Positions 8,929 through 19,194 of a stretch of 64,000 nt of DNA are shown here, one piece after another. Position numbers and translations under genes: made by a program. The notes below the pieces were generated by a model. The model was not told the DNA's origin and ran no database searches. It saw only the letters and a program-made list of their open reading frames with translations. This DNA is from Costus lasius (lineage: Eukaryota; Streptophyta; Magnoliopsida; Zingiberales; Costaceae), in contig CM050450.1 in assembly GCA_027563935.2 (NCBI GenBank), forward strand, positions 32,785,439-32,849,438, written 5' to 3'. Position 1 is the first letter of the stretch. The number at the start of each line of letters is the position of its first letter.

Positions 8929-11110
8929 CTACAAATCCATTCTTCCTTCGTTCTGTTCTTCTTTGTAATAATGTTTTTGTACCTGAAAGGGTCCAAACCA
9001 TCGAGACTTAAGTTTACTAGGAAAAAGTTTTAATCTTGAATTAAATAACAGAACGAAGTCACCTAGTTGAAATTCCTTTCTGAGTATGTGTCGATCATGC
9101 CATCTTTTTGTCCTCTCTTTATAAATCCTTGTGTTTTCGTAGGCGGAGAGTCTAATTTCGTCAAGCTCGTTTAATTGTAATTTTTGCTTTTCTCCCGCAT
9201 TCTTTAAATTGAAATTTAATGTATTGATCACCCAGGATGCCTTGTGCTCAAGCTCTACAGGTAGATGATATGATTTACCATAAATTAATTGAAAAGGAGA
9301 CATATCTCTCGGTGTTTTGTAAGCAGTTCTATACGCCTAGAGTGCATCGTCGAGATTGAAAGCCCAATCCATTCTAGTTAGTGACATAGTTTTCTCCAAA
9401 ATTCCTTTAATTTCTCTATTCAATATCTTAACTTGTCCACTCGTCTGGGGGTGATAAGGCATCATGACCTTGTGATTAATGTCTAACTTTCTAAGTAAGG
9501 CTAAAAATTAGTGTTTTATGAAGTGCGAGCCTCCATCACTAATCACTACTATTGGTGTCACGCCCCGGTAGAAAGCTAACTATCCCTAGCTGAGGGTTCC
9601 CTAGGTAGTAGACAATATTGATAGGAACCAAAGAACTACAATAATCACATATCACTTATTAAATAAATAATCCAAACTTAACATCAAAAAATTTATAACA
9701 CAATCTTCAAAATATACTATCCAGATGTAAATAAAATCAACTGAAATAAGAACTAAAAGACTATCTGAACCCAAAATAACTATCATGTAAATCTCTCCAA
9801 CACAAAAAATAATAGAAATTATTTTTTTCCTAATTTATTCCATAAAAATGAATCTAAAATAAATAATAAAAATAAATCAAAAACAAAACTTACCTCTACT
9901 ATGACGCTCGATGCGGACGAACGATCGATCCAATCGTTTGTTCGACGGGGAAGACCACCGATGCTTGCCGTCGGATGCATCACCAGAAGGAGTAGCCGCC
10001 AGACAGAAGAAGCAGCAGCTGACACTAAGAGAGGAAGGAGGCGCCGCTGCTTGGAAGAGCCGCTTCAACTGCCACTAGAGGGAGAAGGAAACCGGCGCTA
10101 GAAGAGGAAAAAATATCCACCACCGCCGAGAGGGGAGAAGCTCATAGCCGCCGCCAAGAAAAGGAGGCTGTTGCTGGGAGTGAAAATCCGCCGTCGCCGA
10201 CAGTGGACCCATCGCCTGATGCCAGAAGGGAGTGGAGATCGCGTTTGATGCAGAAGCTTGCTACAGAACTTGTCGCCTGCCATAGAAACTCACCGCGCAT
10301 CTGGACAAACAAAGAAGCTTTCTGTGTTTCCCTTGCCGTTGTTACTGGAAGTGTGTTGGCCGCCGAACGCTTGCAGTTGCTTTTGACGGAGAAGACCCGA
10401 ATGCAAAGAGGCAGGTAGCTGTAGTGTTTGCAAGGTAAATATAGAGGAGCGTGTGATGCATGAGGGGAGAGAAAGAAATTTAGGATTAATGAATAAGTTT
10501 TGCATTATGGATGGGTTAAGGGTATATTTATAGGATTTTCTAAATCTTAAAATTTTAAATAAACATATTAAAATAATATTAGATAAAAAAACTAGGGTAT
10601 AACACTTGGCATTCCATATTGTGGGAAAATAATTTTCTTGAACAATTTCACGACTACCCTATAATCATTAGTAGGAGAAGCAAGAGCTTCAACACACTGA
10701 GAGACATAATCTACTGCTACAAGAATAAATTTATTACCTCTAGACAGTGGGAATTGTCCCATGAAATCTATCCCCTAGATATAAAAAATCTCTATCTCGA
10801 GTATACTAGTGAGTGACATCTCATTCCTTCTATTTATGTTCCCTATCTTCTAACATCTATCACAAGATAATATAAAATTTCTAACATCCTTAACAATTGA
10901 GGGCCAATAAAATCCCAATTGTAAATCTTTAAAAGTATTTTTTTTAGTACTAGTGTGCCTTCCATAAGATGATGCATGACACTGAAATAGGATATCCATT
11001 ATTTATTCTTCTGGTACACATCTTCTAAAAATTCCATCTATGCATCTTTGAAACACATAAGGCTTGTCCCAAAAATAGTGTTTTACTTAGGCTAAGAATT
11101 TCTTCTTTCC
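8929..11110 (-). pseudogene. Athila H integrase, interrupted by a solo LTR
   Basis: Integrase of the Athila-like pol. Read on the minus strand, the part right of the inserted LTR (10,800 to 10,605) gives [20 protein letters not shown] and later [11 protein letters not shown]. The part left of it continues IVVISDGGSHF, which includes the second catalytic Asp, then [11 protein letters not shown]. The position where the catalytic Glu normally lies reads KILNREIK, so Glu appears replaced by Lys. The C-terminal open frame (9,303-8,929, 124 aa) has MSPFQLIYGKSYHLPVELEH, QLNELDEIRLSAYENTRIY and a GPF motif. Removing the LTR rejoins GMP and IVVISDGG in one frame. Internal stops make it inactive. Confidence 0.75.
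9556..10604. mobile_element. Solo LTR inserted in Athila H integrase
   Basis: 1,049 bp with ends TGTCACGCCCC...GGGTATAACA, flanked by ATTGG (9,551-9,555) and CTTGG (10,605-10,609), a 5-bp duplication with one mismatch. There is no internal retrotransposon sequence. Ends of the TGTxACGCCC type are common in Ty3/gypsy chromoviruses. Open frames inside are short and overlap on both strands, so none is called. Orientation is not resolved. Confidence 0.7.
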
Positions 11111-11756
11111 CTAATAATTCAAATCAAGAGGAAAAACATTAGCTATTAAGTAATTCACTATATCAGCATACCATGAAACCTTGATTTGTTCAATGGCTAA
11201 GAGTTGATCATCTAGAAAGGATTCATTGATCGAATCACTCTTATCTACATCTGTCATCATCCTAGAAAGGTGATCTGCAATAAAAGTTTTTGCTCCTTTC
11301 TTATCCTTAATTTCAATATCAAACTCTTGCAAAAGTAAAATCCATTAGGAAAGACGCGGTTTACTATCTTTTTTCCACATCAAATATTTCACCACTGCAT
11401 CATCTGTATACTCTACAGCTTTAGAATTAATCAAATATGATCTAAATTTATCAAAAGCAAAAATGATAGCTAAAAGTTCTTTTTCAGTGGTGGTGTAATT
11501 TTTATGTGCTTCATCCAAGGTTTGGCTAGCATAATAGATAGCGTACGGTTTCTTCTCTTTCCTCTGGCCAAGTACTGCTCCTACTACATAGTCGCTAACA
11601 TCACACATAAGCTCAAAAGAGAGGCTCCAGTCTGGCGGCTACAAGATAGGCACAGATATGAGAGCCTTATTCAAATCCTGTAAAGCAGATAGACATTCTT
11701 CACTAAAAGAGAATTTAACATCTTTACAAAGCAGATCAGTAAGCGGTCTAGTAAGT
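11111..11756 (-). pseudogene. Athila H RNase H domain, broken
   Basis: Open frame 11,608-11,345 reads MCDVSDYVVGAVLGQR, then YAIYYASQTLDEAHKNYTTT and EKELLAIIFAFDKFRSYL, the Ty3/gypsy RNase H core of the Athila/Tat type. The usual VYTDHAALKYL is altered to VEYTDDAVVKYL. After a stop the frame resumes at 11,332-11,111 with MQEFDIEIKDKKGAKTFIAD and HLSRM, the normal connection from RNase H to integrase. Non-functional. Confidence 0.75.
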
Positions 11757-12595
11757 TTAGAAAAATCCTTTATGAATCACCGGTAGAATCCTACATGTTT
11801 CAAAAAAATGTCCCAAAAAACTCCTAATCTCTTTTACTGATGTGGGCGGCATTAATTTCTCAATCACTTCAATCTTGGTTTTATCAACCTCTATCCCTCT
11901 TTCTGAAACTAAGTGTCCCAAAACTATTCCCTGCCTAACCATAAAATGATATTTTTTTTCCCAACTAAGCACTAGATTAGCTTCTTCACACCTCTGCAAA
12001 ACTTTAGACAAATTAGCGAAGCAATCATCAAAAGAGGCACCATAAACAGAGAAGTCATCCATCAAAACATCCATAAAAGTTTCAATGAAATCCAAAAAAA
12101 TAGCCAGCATACATTTCTAAAAAGTAGCATATGCATTACATAAACTGAAAGGCATTCTTCTATAAAAGGCAAGGGAAAATAATCTTTCCTAGTAGCCGCA
12201 TTTAATTTTCTATAATCAATACACATGCGCCAACTAGTCACAGTCCGAACAGGAATTAATTCATAATCCTTACCTTTAATGACAGTCACACCTCCTTTCT
12301 TAAGAACACAGTGAATAGGGCTTACCCATTTACTATCGGAGATGGGATAAATAATACCTGCATCAAGTAATTTCAGCACCACCTTTTTCACAACTTCTTT
12401 CATAGAGGGGTTAAGCCATCTCTGGAAATCCACATGCGGTTTGTGAGCTTCCTCCATAAGTATCATGTGCATACAAAAAGAGGGGTTAATTCTCTTTAAA
12501 TCATCAATAGAAGAACCAATTACCTTTATGTGAATTCGCAATTCTCTTAAAAGCAAATTTGTCTCCTTCGCATTAAGCTGTGCATCAGCAATCAC
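11757..12595 (-). pseudogene. Athila H reverse transcriptase, internally deleted and frameshifted
   Basis: Two overlapping frames. The upstream frame (12,595-12,062) has PSMKEVVKKVVLKLLDAGII, SPIHCVLKKGG and WRMCIDYRKLNAATRKDYFP. It then jumps, near 12,165, from FPLPFIEE to a segment that in the next frame reads MPFSLCNAYATFQKCMLAIF. About 50 codons that normally lie between these (with the first catalytic Asp of the palm) are missing. The downstream frame (12,110-11,757) keeps VLMDDFSVYG, the xMDD active-site box typical of Athila/Tat, and PPTSVKEIRSFLGH. Dead enzyme. Confidence 0.75.
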
Positions 12596-14030
12596 AGGAT
12601 AAGTAGAATTGGGTTGAAGAAATTTATATCGAAGATTATTGGCAAAGTTTTTAATTCAACTTTTGGAGTTTCCTCCACCTGGCATTCTTCATCATCAGCA
12701 TATGAAACACAATCTAGAAAAGTATTACTTTCAGAATCAGAAGGTTCATCAAACAAGTTATGCAAATCACTAACAACATCATCTATAGCAATAACACTAC
12801 AACAAGATTTAGTATATGATGGTTTCTTCATAGATTTAGCTAAATCAAACTCAATTATGTTTTTACCAATATTTAGAGTGAGTTTACCATTCTTTACATC
12901 AATAATCGCACCTGCTGTAGCTAAGAACGGTATATCAAGAATGATGGGAATTTTAGAATCCTCCTCCATCTCCAATACCACAAAGTCAACTAGAATAAAA
13001 TACTTACCTACTTGAATTGGAACATCTCTTAAAATTCCAAAAGGGTACTTAACCGAGCGATCAGTGAGCTATAAAGAAATAGATGTTGGCTTTGGCTCTC
13101 CCATGTCAAGTTTTCTGCAAATAGACAAAGGCATGAGACTCACGCTAGCCCCAAGATCAAATAAGGCTCGGTCAAAAGTCATCTCTCCAATTAAACAAGG
13201 TATAGTGAAACTACATGGATCCTTCAAATTAGGTGGTAATTTATTTTGAATAATGGCACTATACTCCTCAGTCAATGCCACAATGCCATAGTCCTCTATT
13301 TTTCTTTTATTAGACAGAATCTCTTTCAAAAATGTACCGTAAGTAGGCATTTAAGATAAAGCATCAGTGAAAGGAATATTAATGTAAAGCTTTTTCAAAA
13401 CATCCAAAAATTTTCCAAATTGTTTATCTAATTTTGCCAGAACAAGTCTCTAGGAGAAGGGTATAGGAGGCCTATATGGAGCAGGTGAGCTAGGTATTGG
13501 AACATCAGGCTGGAATGGCTCAGCACAAACATGTGAAGGTTCATCACACTCGTGAGGTATCAAACTAGGATGGGGTTGCACATTGGCCAGCGATGTATCT
13601 AAGGTTGGCTCACTACTAGGTTCAATGTCAGGCTCCTCCTCATCATCATTCTATGGTCTACCCCTTGGTTCATCTAACTGTTTTCCACTTCAAGTAGTTA
13701 TAGCATTACAATGTTCTCTAGAGTTCAGTTCAGGTTTAGCAGACAATTTCCTTGGGGCTCTATAAGATGTGCTAGTTTGCTATGCTATTTGGGTCTCTAT
13801 AATCCTATTATGTGCAGGTAGCAATTCTACTTTAGAAGTAAGCTGATTAATAGTATCCCCTTGCTGTTTAATCACCCCTCTGAGATCTTCAAATTCCTTA
13901 CTTTGATTTGACGTGAATTTTTTAAGCATGGATTCTAAACTAGATTTTTAGGGTTGATTTTGATTTGGTTGCCTCTGTTGATACCCTCTATTCTCTACCT
14001 GTCCCCCCTGTAACTTGTTCTCCTGTGGGT
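12592..14030 (-). pseudogene. Athila H gag C terminus and protease remnant
   Basis: Minus strand. The part near 14,000-13,860 reads RGYQQRQPNQNQP, then a stop, then SLESMLKKF, the pattern of the Athila gag C terminus. Open frame 13,350-13,069 (93 aa) reads MPTYGTFLKEILSNKRKIED and later ALFDLGASVSLMPLSICRKL, the Athila aspartic protease with DLGA in place of DTGA. Frame 12,981-12,592 reads IPIILDIPFLATAGAIIDVK, the C-terminal protease half. Stops divide the pieces. The element is cut at about 14,030, where Copia-related sequence F begins, so its 5' LTR is absent. Confidence 0.7.
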
Positions 14031-16093
14031 CTATAGAAATTTGTATCCTCAAGTCTCTTTAGGGTATACCACTTACACTTTATCAGATCTTGATTCTATC
14101 CTATTAGAACTCAGATGTATGATCTCATGTCACACATCTCTAGATCCTGATAACATGTCAGATGGAACATAGTTCAATGTTGAGAAAAGCTATCTTGTTG
14201 TATCAACTTAGAAGAGGTATATGACTCATCACTTATTGAACCTTGCCCAGCATGATTCAATTCCTCCCACCAGACTCACTGAAGTGTCCTAGGAAGGATG
14301 AGCTACTCATAATGATAGTCATTTCTGACTCAAGTACTCTTCTTCCAGACATAAGAGTTCTTATGAATTTAATAAGCTAGTTCCATATATAGCTTAGTAA
14401 AAATGAATTCCTTTCCTTTTTAACATTTTAGTCCACTTCACCTTACTTGGGGAAGGATATGTATTTTCATCAATCAAACAAGTCTTGCCTATTTCCCAAC
14501 GTCCCGAAGGAGGTTAGAAATAGCCAATCTCCTCTAAGGAGTTTTGAGTCCATGAGTCCATTTGCATGGGGTCAATGGATGCTATTCTTGTTTTATGACA
14601 AAATATTAAGGTCAAAAGAAAGGTATTCTTTATGAACCACTTACTTAATCCATTTAGTTATTTTGTTACCATATTACTTTGCACAATGTAATGGCAAGAG
14701 ATTTGCAAATAATAAGAATACCAAATTCTCTTTAAAAATTATATTGCTAAGGAATAGATATCATGTCTATTACATAATTGTAAAGAATAAAACAATCCTA
14801 TTATCGGTTACAAAGAGAGTTACAAGGCAACATCCTATACTCCATAATCAATGGTCAAATTCACAAGCAACTTGAGCACATGCAGTCCCATTGGAGCACC
14901 TTCAGGCATCTTGCGCCGATAGGTAGCTTTGAATGTTTCAAACCTTTATGTCCCAGCCTGGGATTCGAACAGCTACTTTAGATGTGTAATAATTTGAAAC
15001 ACATTTTGATCCTTATGTTGCATCAGCAACTCAGATGACCTAGTGGCTGACATAAGGCATGCAACATCTAGGGCATCATCCTGATGTTTGTGATAAGCAT
15101 CTCGTTCAGCCTTACAGGCTAAAGACGCTGGTGGACAAGGAAGACCTTGCTCTAAGACATAAAGCTTCTTCTCATGCTTGAGGACTATCCTCAAGGCTCG
15201 GTACCAGTCCTTGAAGTTGATTCCAACCGACTTCTCTCTATCGAGTAGAGATCAGAGTGATAGTCCACTGTTGCTATTGTTTGTAGAAATCATCTACAAC
15301 AAAGCCAAAAGCAAATTAGTATCACATTTCAATCATTTATTCTAGACTTTTATAATTGATTGTCTCTCACTATTTTATTCAAATCGATAATCCTCAAAAA
15401 TCAATCGAGAAGTCGCCCAACTTCCTTAGTGAGATGAGATCCTCATTTCGTACATGGCCTTGCATCCCGCTAGGGTAGGATGTACAACACAAGGTGACAC
15501 ATACTTCCTGAGGTAGGCTAACCAGCCAATTGCAACTTGGAAATTCCCCTTCTCAAAGTATTTTGTGCCAAGCTAGGGCTAGAACAACATAAAACCCTAA
15601 TTTCCTAAGGGTGCCTCTAGAATTATTCATCACGTGTTCTTCACACATATGAAAGATCTAGTCAAGTCCGACATGACCGTTATACTCAGGGCCAACGAAT
15701 TCCTTGTAAAGGTGCGTCCAGGATTTTAACTGAACTGGGGAAAACATTGTCACCACACACCTCCTAAAGATAAATGGGTGCATCCACTAGGGTGGAAATA
15801 GTTCACAACACAATCGATTGATAGTTTGACGAGGGTTACACATTAGAAGGCTAAGAATCCAGACTTGATATGATTTAGTGAGGATTTTTGTGGTCTTGGC
15901 ATCATGAGATTTTTTATCTTATTCTACCAATACAGGCATGCAATCCTATTGCGGAATAAAACAAAATAATAAAGGCATGCTTTAGAACAAAAAAGTAAAT
16001 AGGATGTGATCAAAGCCCACTCATTGGGTAACAAGCCCCTAAACCTAGTCCTACACACCTAGCACTAGCAAGGGCCTTGAGCCATGGGCCCAT
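14031..16093 (-). mobile_element. Copia fragment F, diverged relative of A, B and D
   Basis: Read right to left: a leader-like stretch (about 16,090-15,290) with the landmarks of the B leader (CTCACTATTTTATTC, TTAGTGAGATGAGATCC, a CATCCCGC block), a short gag fragment (15,230-14,860), then about 800 bp of AT-rich sequence (14,860-14,031) with no coding, probably LTR or non-coding body. No pol is present, so F may be non-autonomous or deleted. The right end is cut by element G at 16,094. Confidence 0.5.
14860..15230 (-). pseudogene. Copia gag fragment in element F
   Basis: Open frame 15,194-14,973 reads MRIVLKHEKKLYVLEQGLPC, then AERDAYHKHQDDALDVACLM. This parallels LKIVLKAERKLYVLETAIPP and DAYEKHVNDSIDVACLM in elements A, B and D. 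Beyond a disruption, 14,935-14,860 reads FKATYRRKMPEGAPMGLHVL, parallel to LAEGSPVGAHVLKM. It is the N-terminal half of Copia gag from a diverged subfamily. No zinc knuckle or pol follows. Confidence 0.6.
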
Positions 16094-16809
16094 TGTCAGG
16101 GATCGGAGGAAGTCGGGTGTAAAACTACTGTTACCCGACTCTGATGATATCTTTTTGTCCTAAAACTTTATAGATAGGTAGATCTATGTACAAATAGGGT
16201 TTGACACATGTGTGACATGTGTTTTGGTAATTAGGGTTGCGATGCGCTTGGGGGACTGTCCCTGGGCATCAAAATTTAGGTGGGGGACAATGTTTTCACA
16301 TATAGTCTAGGATGGGGGGGCCTCAAATGTGTAAAATCAGGCCACCCAAGTCTTGTGATGCCTATTACTAACACCTCTTAGTATGTGTATATGGGATAGT
16401 ATTGAGATGAGTGGTAGTGCTTGGTTAAATGCTCTCTTGTGACAACTCACAAGTCTAAAATTACAAGGTTCCACAGACCTGGCATCTCCATCAAGTCCCT
16501 AGGTCTAGTGTCTACTTAATGTCTATTTAGAGTCTTTTATAATGTCTTTGTAATCTTGTTTTATTAATAATATACTAGCGAGGTGCATGGCTGAATCACA
16601 TCACAAAGCATTTTACTCACCGTTTTCAGAAAACTTGCTAGTTGCCTTATTCGGTTGTTGTGCCTGTGTGTTGCCTTTGGATTTCTTTTGCCTTGGTTTA
16701 TTCGGTTGATAGAAGATAGTGCGTAAGTGCATGTGGGAAGAAGGCTTAGCACTACTCCAAGTAGTGTGCCGCATGGAAATCAGGCACTAAGGAAAGTGCG
16801 CCCATGACA
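16094..16809 (+). repeat. Putative 5' LTR of Ty3/gypsy element G
   Basis: 716 bp starting TGTCAGGGATCGG and ending CCCATGACA. It is followed at 16,811 by AGTGGGAACAGAG, a degenerate match to a TGGTATCAGAGC primer site complementary to initiator Met-tRNA. The second LTR is missing, so both ends rest on TG...CA and the primer-site position. Minus-strand frame 16,752-16,564 is not supported. Confidence 0.45.
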
Positions 16810-18440
16810 AGTGGGAACAGAGGGAGGTCCAAGGTAAATCAAGGTTGACACCCACAATGGGAGAGCCTAGTGGGAAAAGTGATCATAGGACCGGGGGGGG
16901 GGGGGGGGGGGATGACCCCAGATCACGGATGAGACACAAACAAGAGGGTGAATAGACGATATTCATATTGCTGGGATTGAAGCTAAGCATGCAGATTTAG
17001 CTTCAGTTGTGGAAAGGCTCGAAGATGACATCGAGGAAGCCTTCCAATAACTCCATGCAAGAATTGATGATGTGTTGGCCAATGTGTTATCTAAAATAAA
17101 TATTCTCACTCGGGCTGTTTATGCTAGCGAAGGGAACACCAAACCCCAATGCACCCCGATGAAAGTCCCCAAACCATGTAGTTATGAGGGCACCCGAGAT
17201 ACAAAGGAGTTAGAGAACTTTCTCTTTGACATGGAACAATACTTCCTTTCCACACAACCAAGCTCCGAACAAGTAAAAGTGGCAACAACGACTTGGTTCT
17301 TAGCAGGGGATGCTAAATTATGGTGGCGCACAAGGGTGCAGAGTGGAACTAACAATCTGGGAACTTGGGAGGATTTGAAGTGCGAGTTGAAGATCCAATT
17401 CGTCTCCGAAAATATTGAGTTCACAGCTAGAAAGAAACTGCGAAATCTAAATCATGGCAATAACATCCAAGATTATGTGAAGCAATTTCTAGTCAAAACT
17501 CTTGGTGTCGAGTTTTCAGAGTAAGAACTATTCTTTGCCTTCATGGACGAATAAAAACCATGGGCACAACAAGAACTATAGCAGCGCAATATGACATACT
17601 TCACCTCTGCTCTTGCAGCCGCTGAACGTCTCACTGACTATGTGACAAAAAAGGACCAAGAGATGAAGATTGGCCCAAACCTCTCGTCCATTTCAGTTTA
17701 AGGGAAAGGAACTAGCAAGGGATGGTCGTAGGAGCCCTCCGGGAGGTAGGCCAAACAGATTTGCTCCAAGGGCTGAATGCATCCTCTATGGAGGAAACCA
17801 TTGGGTGAAAGCTTGCCCACAAAAGCAAACGTTACATGCAATGGTGGCTATAGAATCCGCAAATTCTAAAAAGATGAAGAAAAATCATTTCTCAACAAAG
17901 AGTGATAGTGACTTTGATGAAAGCTGCCATAGTGGGAAGGGCAATTCCTCGCGAAAGCATCACATGGTGGCAGTACAATTGCTCAATGCTATGAAAGCAC
18001 AAGGGAGAGTACCAAAGCAGAAGGAACAGGGAGGAAACTTGAACGAGTTGATGTATGTTGACATCAACGTAATGATAGGAGAGCCAGAACAATGATTGAT
18101 TCTGGCGTAACTCATAATTTCATGTCCACAGATGAAGCCAACAAACTCAATCTCAACTATGAGAAATGACACAGTCACGTAAAAGCTATGAATTCTGAAG
18201 CTCAACGTATCAAAGGTGTGGCCAAGAATGTCCCTCTTAGAATTGGAGATTGGAGCGGCCAATCCACCTTCTGGTGGTACCCCTAGATGACTTCCAAATC
18301 ATCTTGGGGATGGAATTCCTTCATTCTACACATGTTGTACCCATGCCATTAATGAACACCTTGTGGGTGTTGGTAGAAGAAAATTCTTGCATTGTGTCGG
18401 CTGATGGAGGTAGAGACCATGACCTACGAAAATATAAGTG
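16810..18440 (+). pseudogene. Ty3/gypsy gag-protease remnant (element G)
   Basis: Plus-strand coding remnants. Frame 17,072-17,524 (150 aa) is a gag domain: KPCSYEGTRDTKELENFLFD, WFLAGDAKLWWRTR, then FTARKKLRNLNHGNNIQDYV. After stops, a frame reads SALAAAERLTDYV near 17,610-17,650. Frame 17,670-18,095 carries the zinc knuckle CILYGGNHWVKACP, in which the second Cys is Tyr. About 18,090-18,135 gives MIDSGVTHNFMS, the aspartic-protease active site with DSG. Frame 18,250-18,459 has VVPLDDFQIILGMEFL, the protease C-terminal half. RT, RNase H and integrase are absent, so G is 3'-truncated. It looks like a plant chromovirus gag; the lineage is uncertain. Confidence 0.65.
16893..16911 (+). repeat. 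19-base poly-G run
   Basis: Uninterrupted run of 19 G in the leader of element G. It could form G-quadruplex structures on the plus strand and is prone to slippage and sequencing error, so its true length is uncertain. Confidence 0.9.
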
Positions 18441-19194
18441 GAGCTTAAGGCTACCCTAGTTTATGGGTACCTAAAGGTACCCTTGCATTGCATGCATCAT
18501 GTCGCTACATATGGTAGGTTTTGAAATTTTCTTTTATGAAAATTAAGTTGCAACATAGTAGGATTAGTGCATGGCATAATATTGCATCATAAATAGGATT
18601 AGTGTAAGCATTTACAAGTCATTTGGACAAGCTCAAGGCTAGCTCAAAGCTCACTCAACAAAGCTTGCTCCAATTATGGAAAGTCACTTCCAAACCAAGC
18701 TCACAGTGAAGACATGAGATGAAAGGACTCCAATTTATATGCCTCATCAATCAAAGAAGATTAAATCGCCAAAGCCACCAAAGAAACAATGCCTCCTCAT
18801 GAAGCCAATTAAGGGAAGTTCATCAAGGCAATTCGTCCATGTCAAGAAAGGAAAGTTTGTCACCTTCTCTTGTTGCCCAAGCAAAGAGAATTCAACAAGC
18901 AAAGAAGGAATTCAGCCACAACAAAATAAGCAAGTTTCAAAGCCACCCACTCGCTCATTATAAACAAGGAAAGGCATTCATCTACTCATAGACAAATAAG
19001 GGATCACAACATAGAAAGAATTTCGAATTTGAAAGCTTCATGCCCTAAAGGAATTTGCCCAAACCAAAGAAGGAATGAAAGCTAGCACCTTAGATGAACA
19101 TGCAAGCAAGTCTTTAAGCAAATTCAGCCACACCATCTCTACAAACAAATAAGGGAAGTTTTCAAGACAATCTCAATCAAAGGAGCCATTGCCT
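18441..19194. other. Unassigned stretch between element G and the E1 LTR
   Basis: No recognised domain. The plus-strand open frame 18,739-18,963 (74 aa) is Lys/Ser/Pro-rich with no known motif. Words such as AAGGGAAGTTCATCAAGGCA and GGGAAGTTTTCAAGACA recur loosely, suggesting old repeat or LTR-derived DNA. The left edge has GGGTACCTAAAGGTACCC, a near-perfect palindrome at about 18,465-18,482. Confidence 0.3.

Noticed and set aside
12614..13015. 133-codon plus-strand open frame opposite Athila protease
   Set aside because: Antisense shadow of the recognisable protease frame; no motif of its own.
18739..18963. Lys-rich 74-codon frame as a host gene
   Set aside because: No domain, no splice or promoter context, flanked by transposon remnants.
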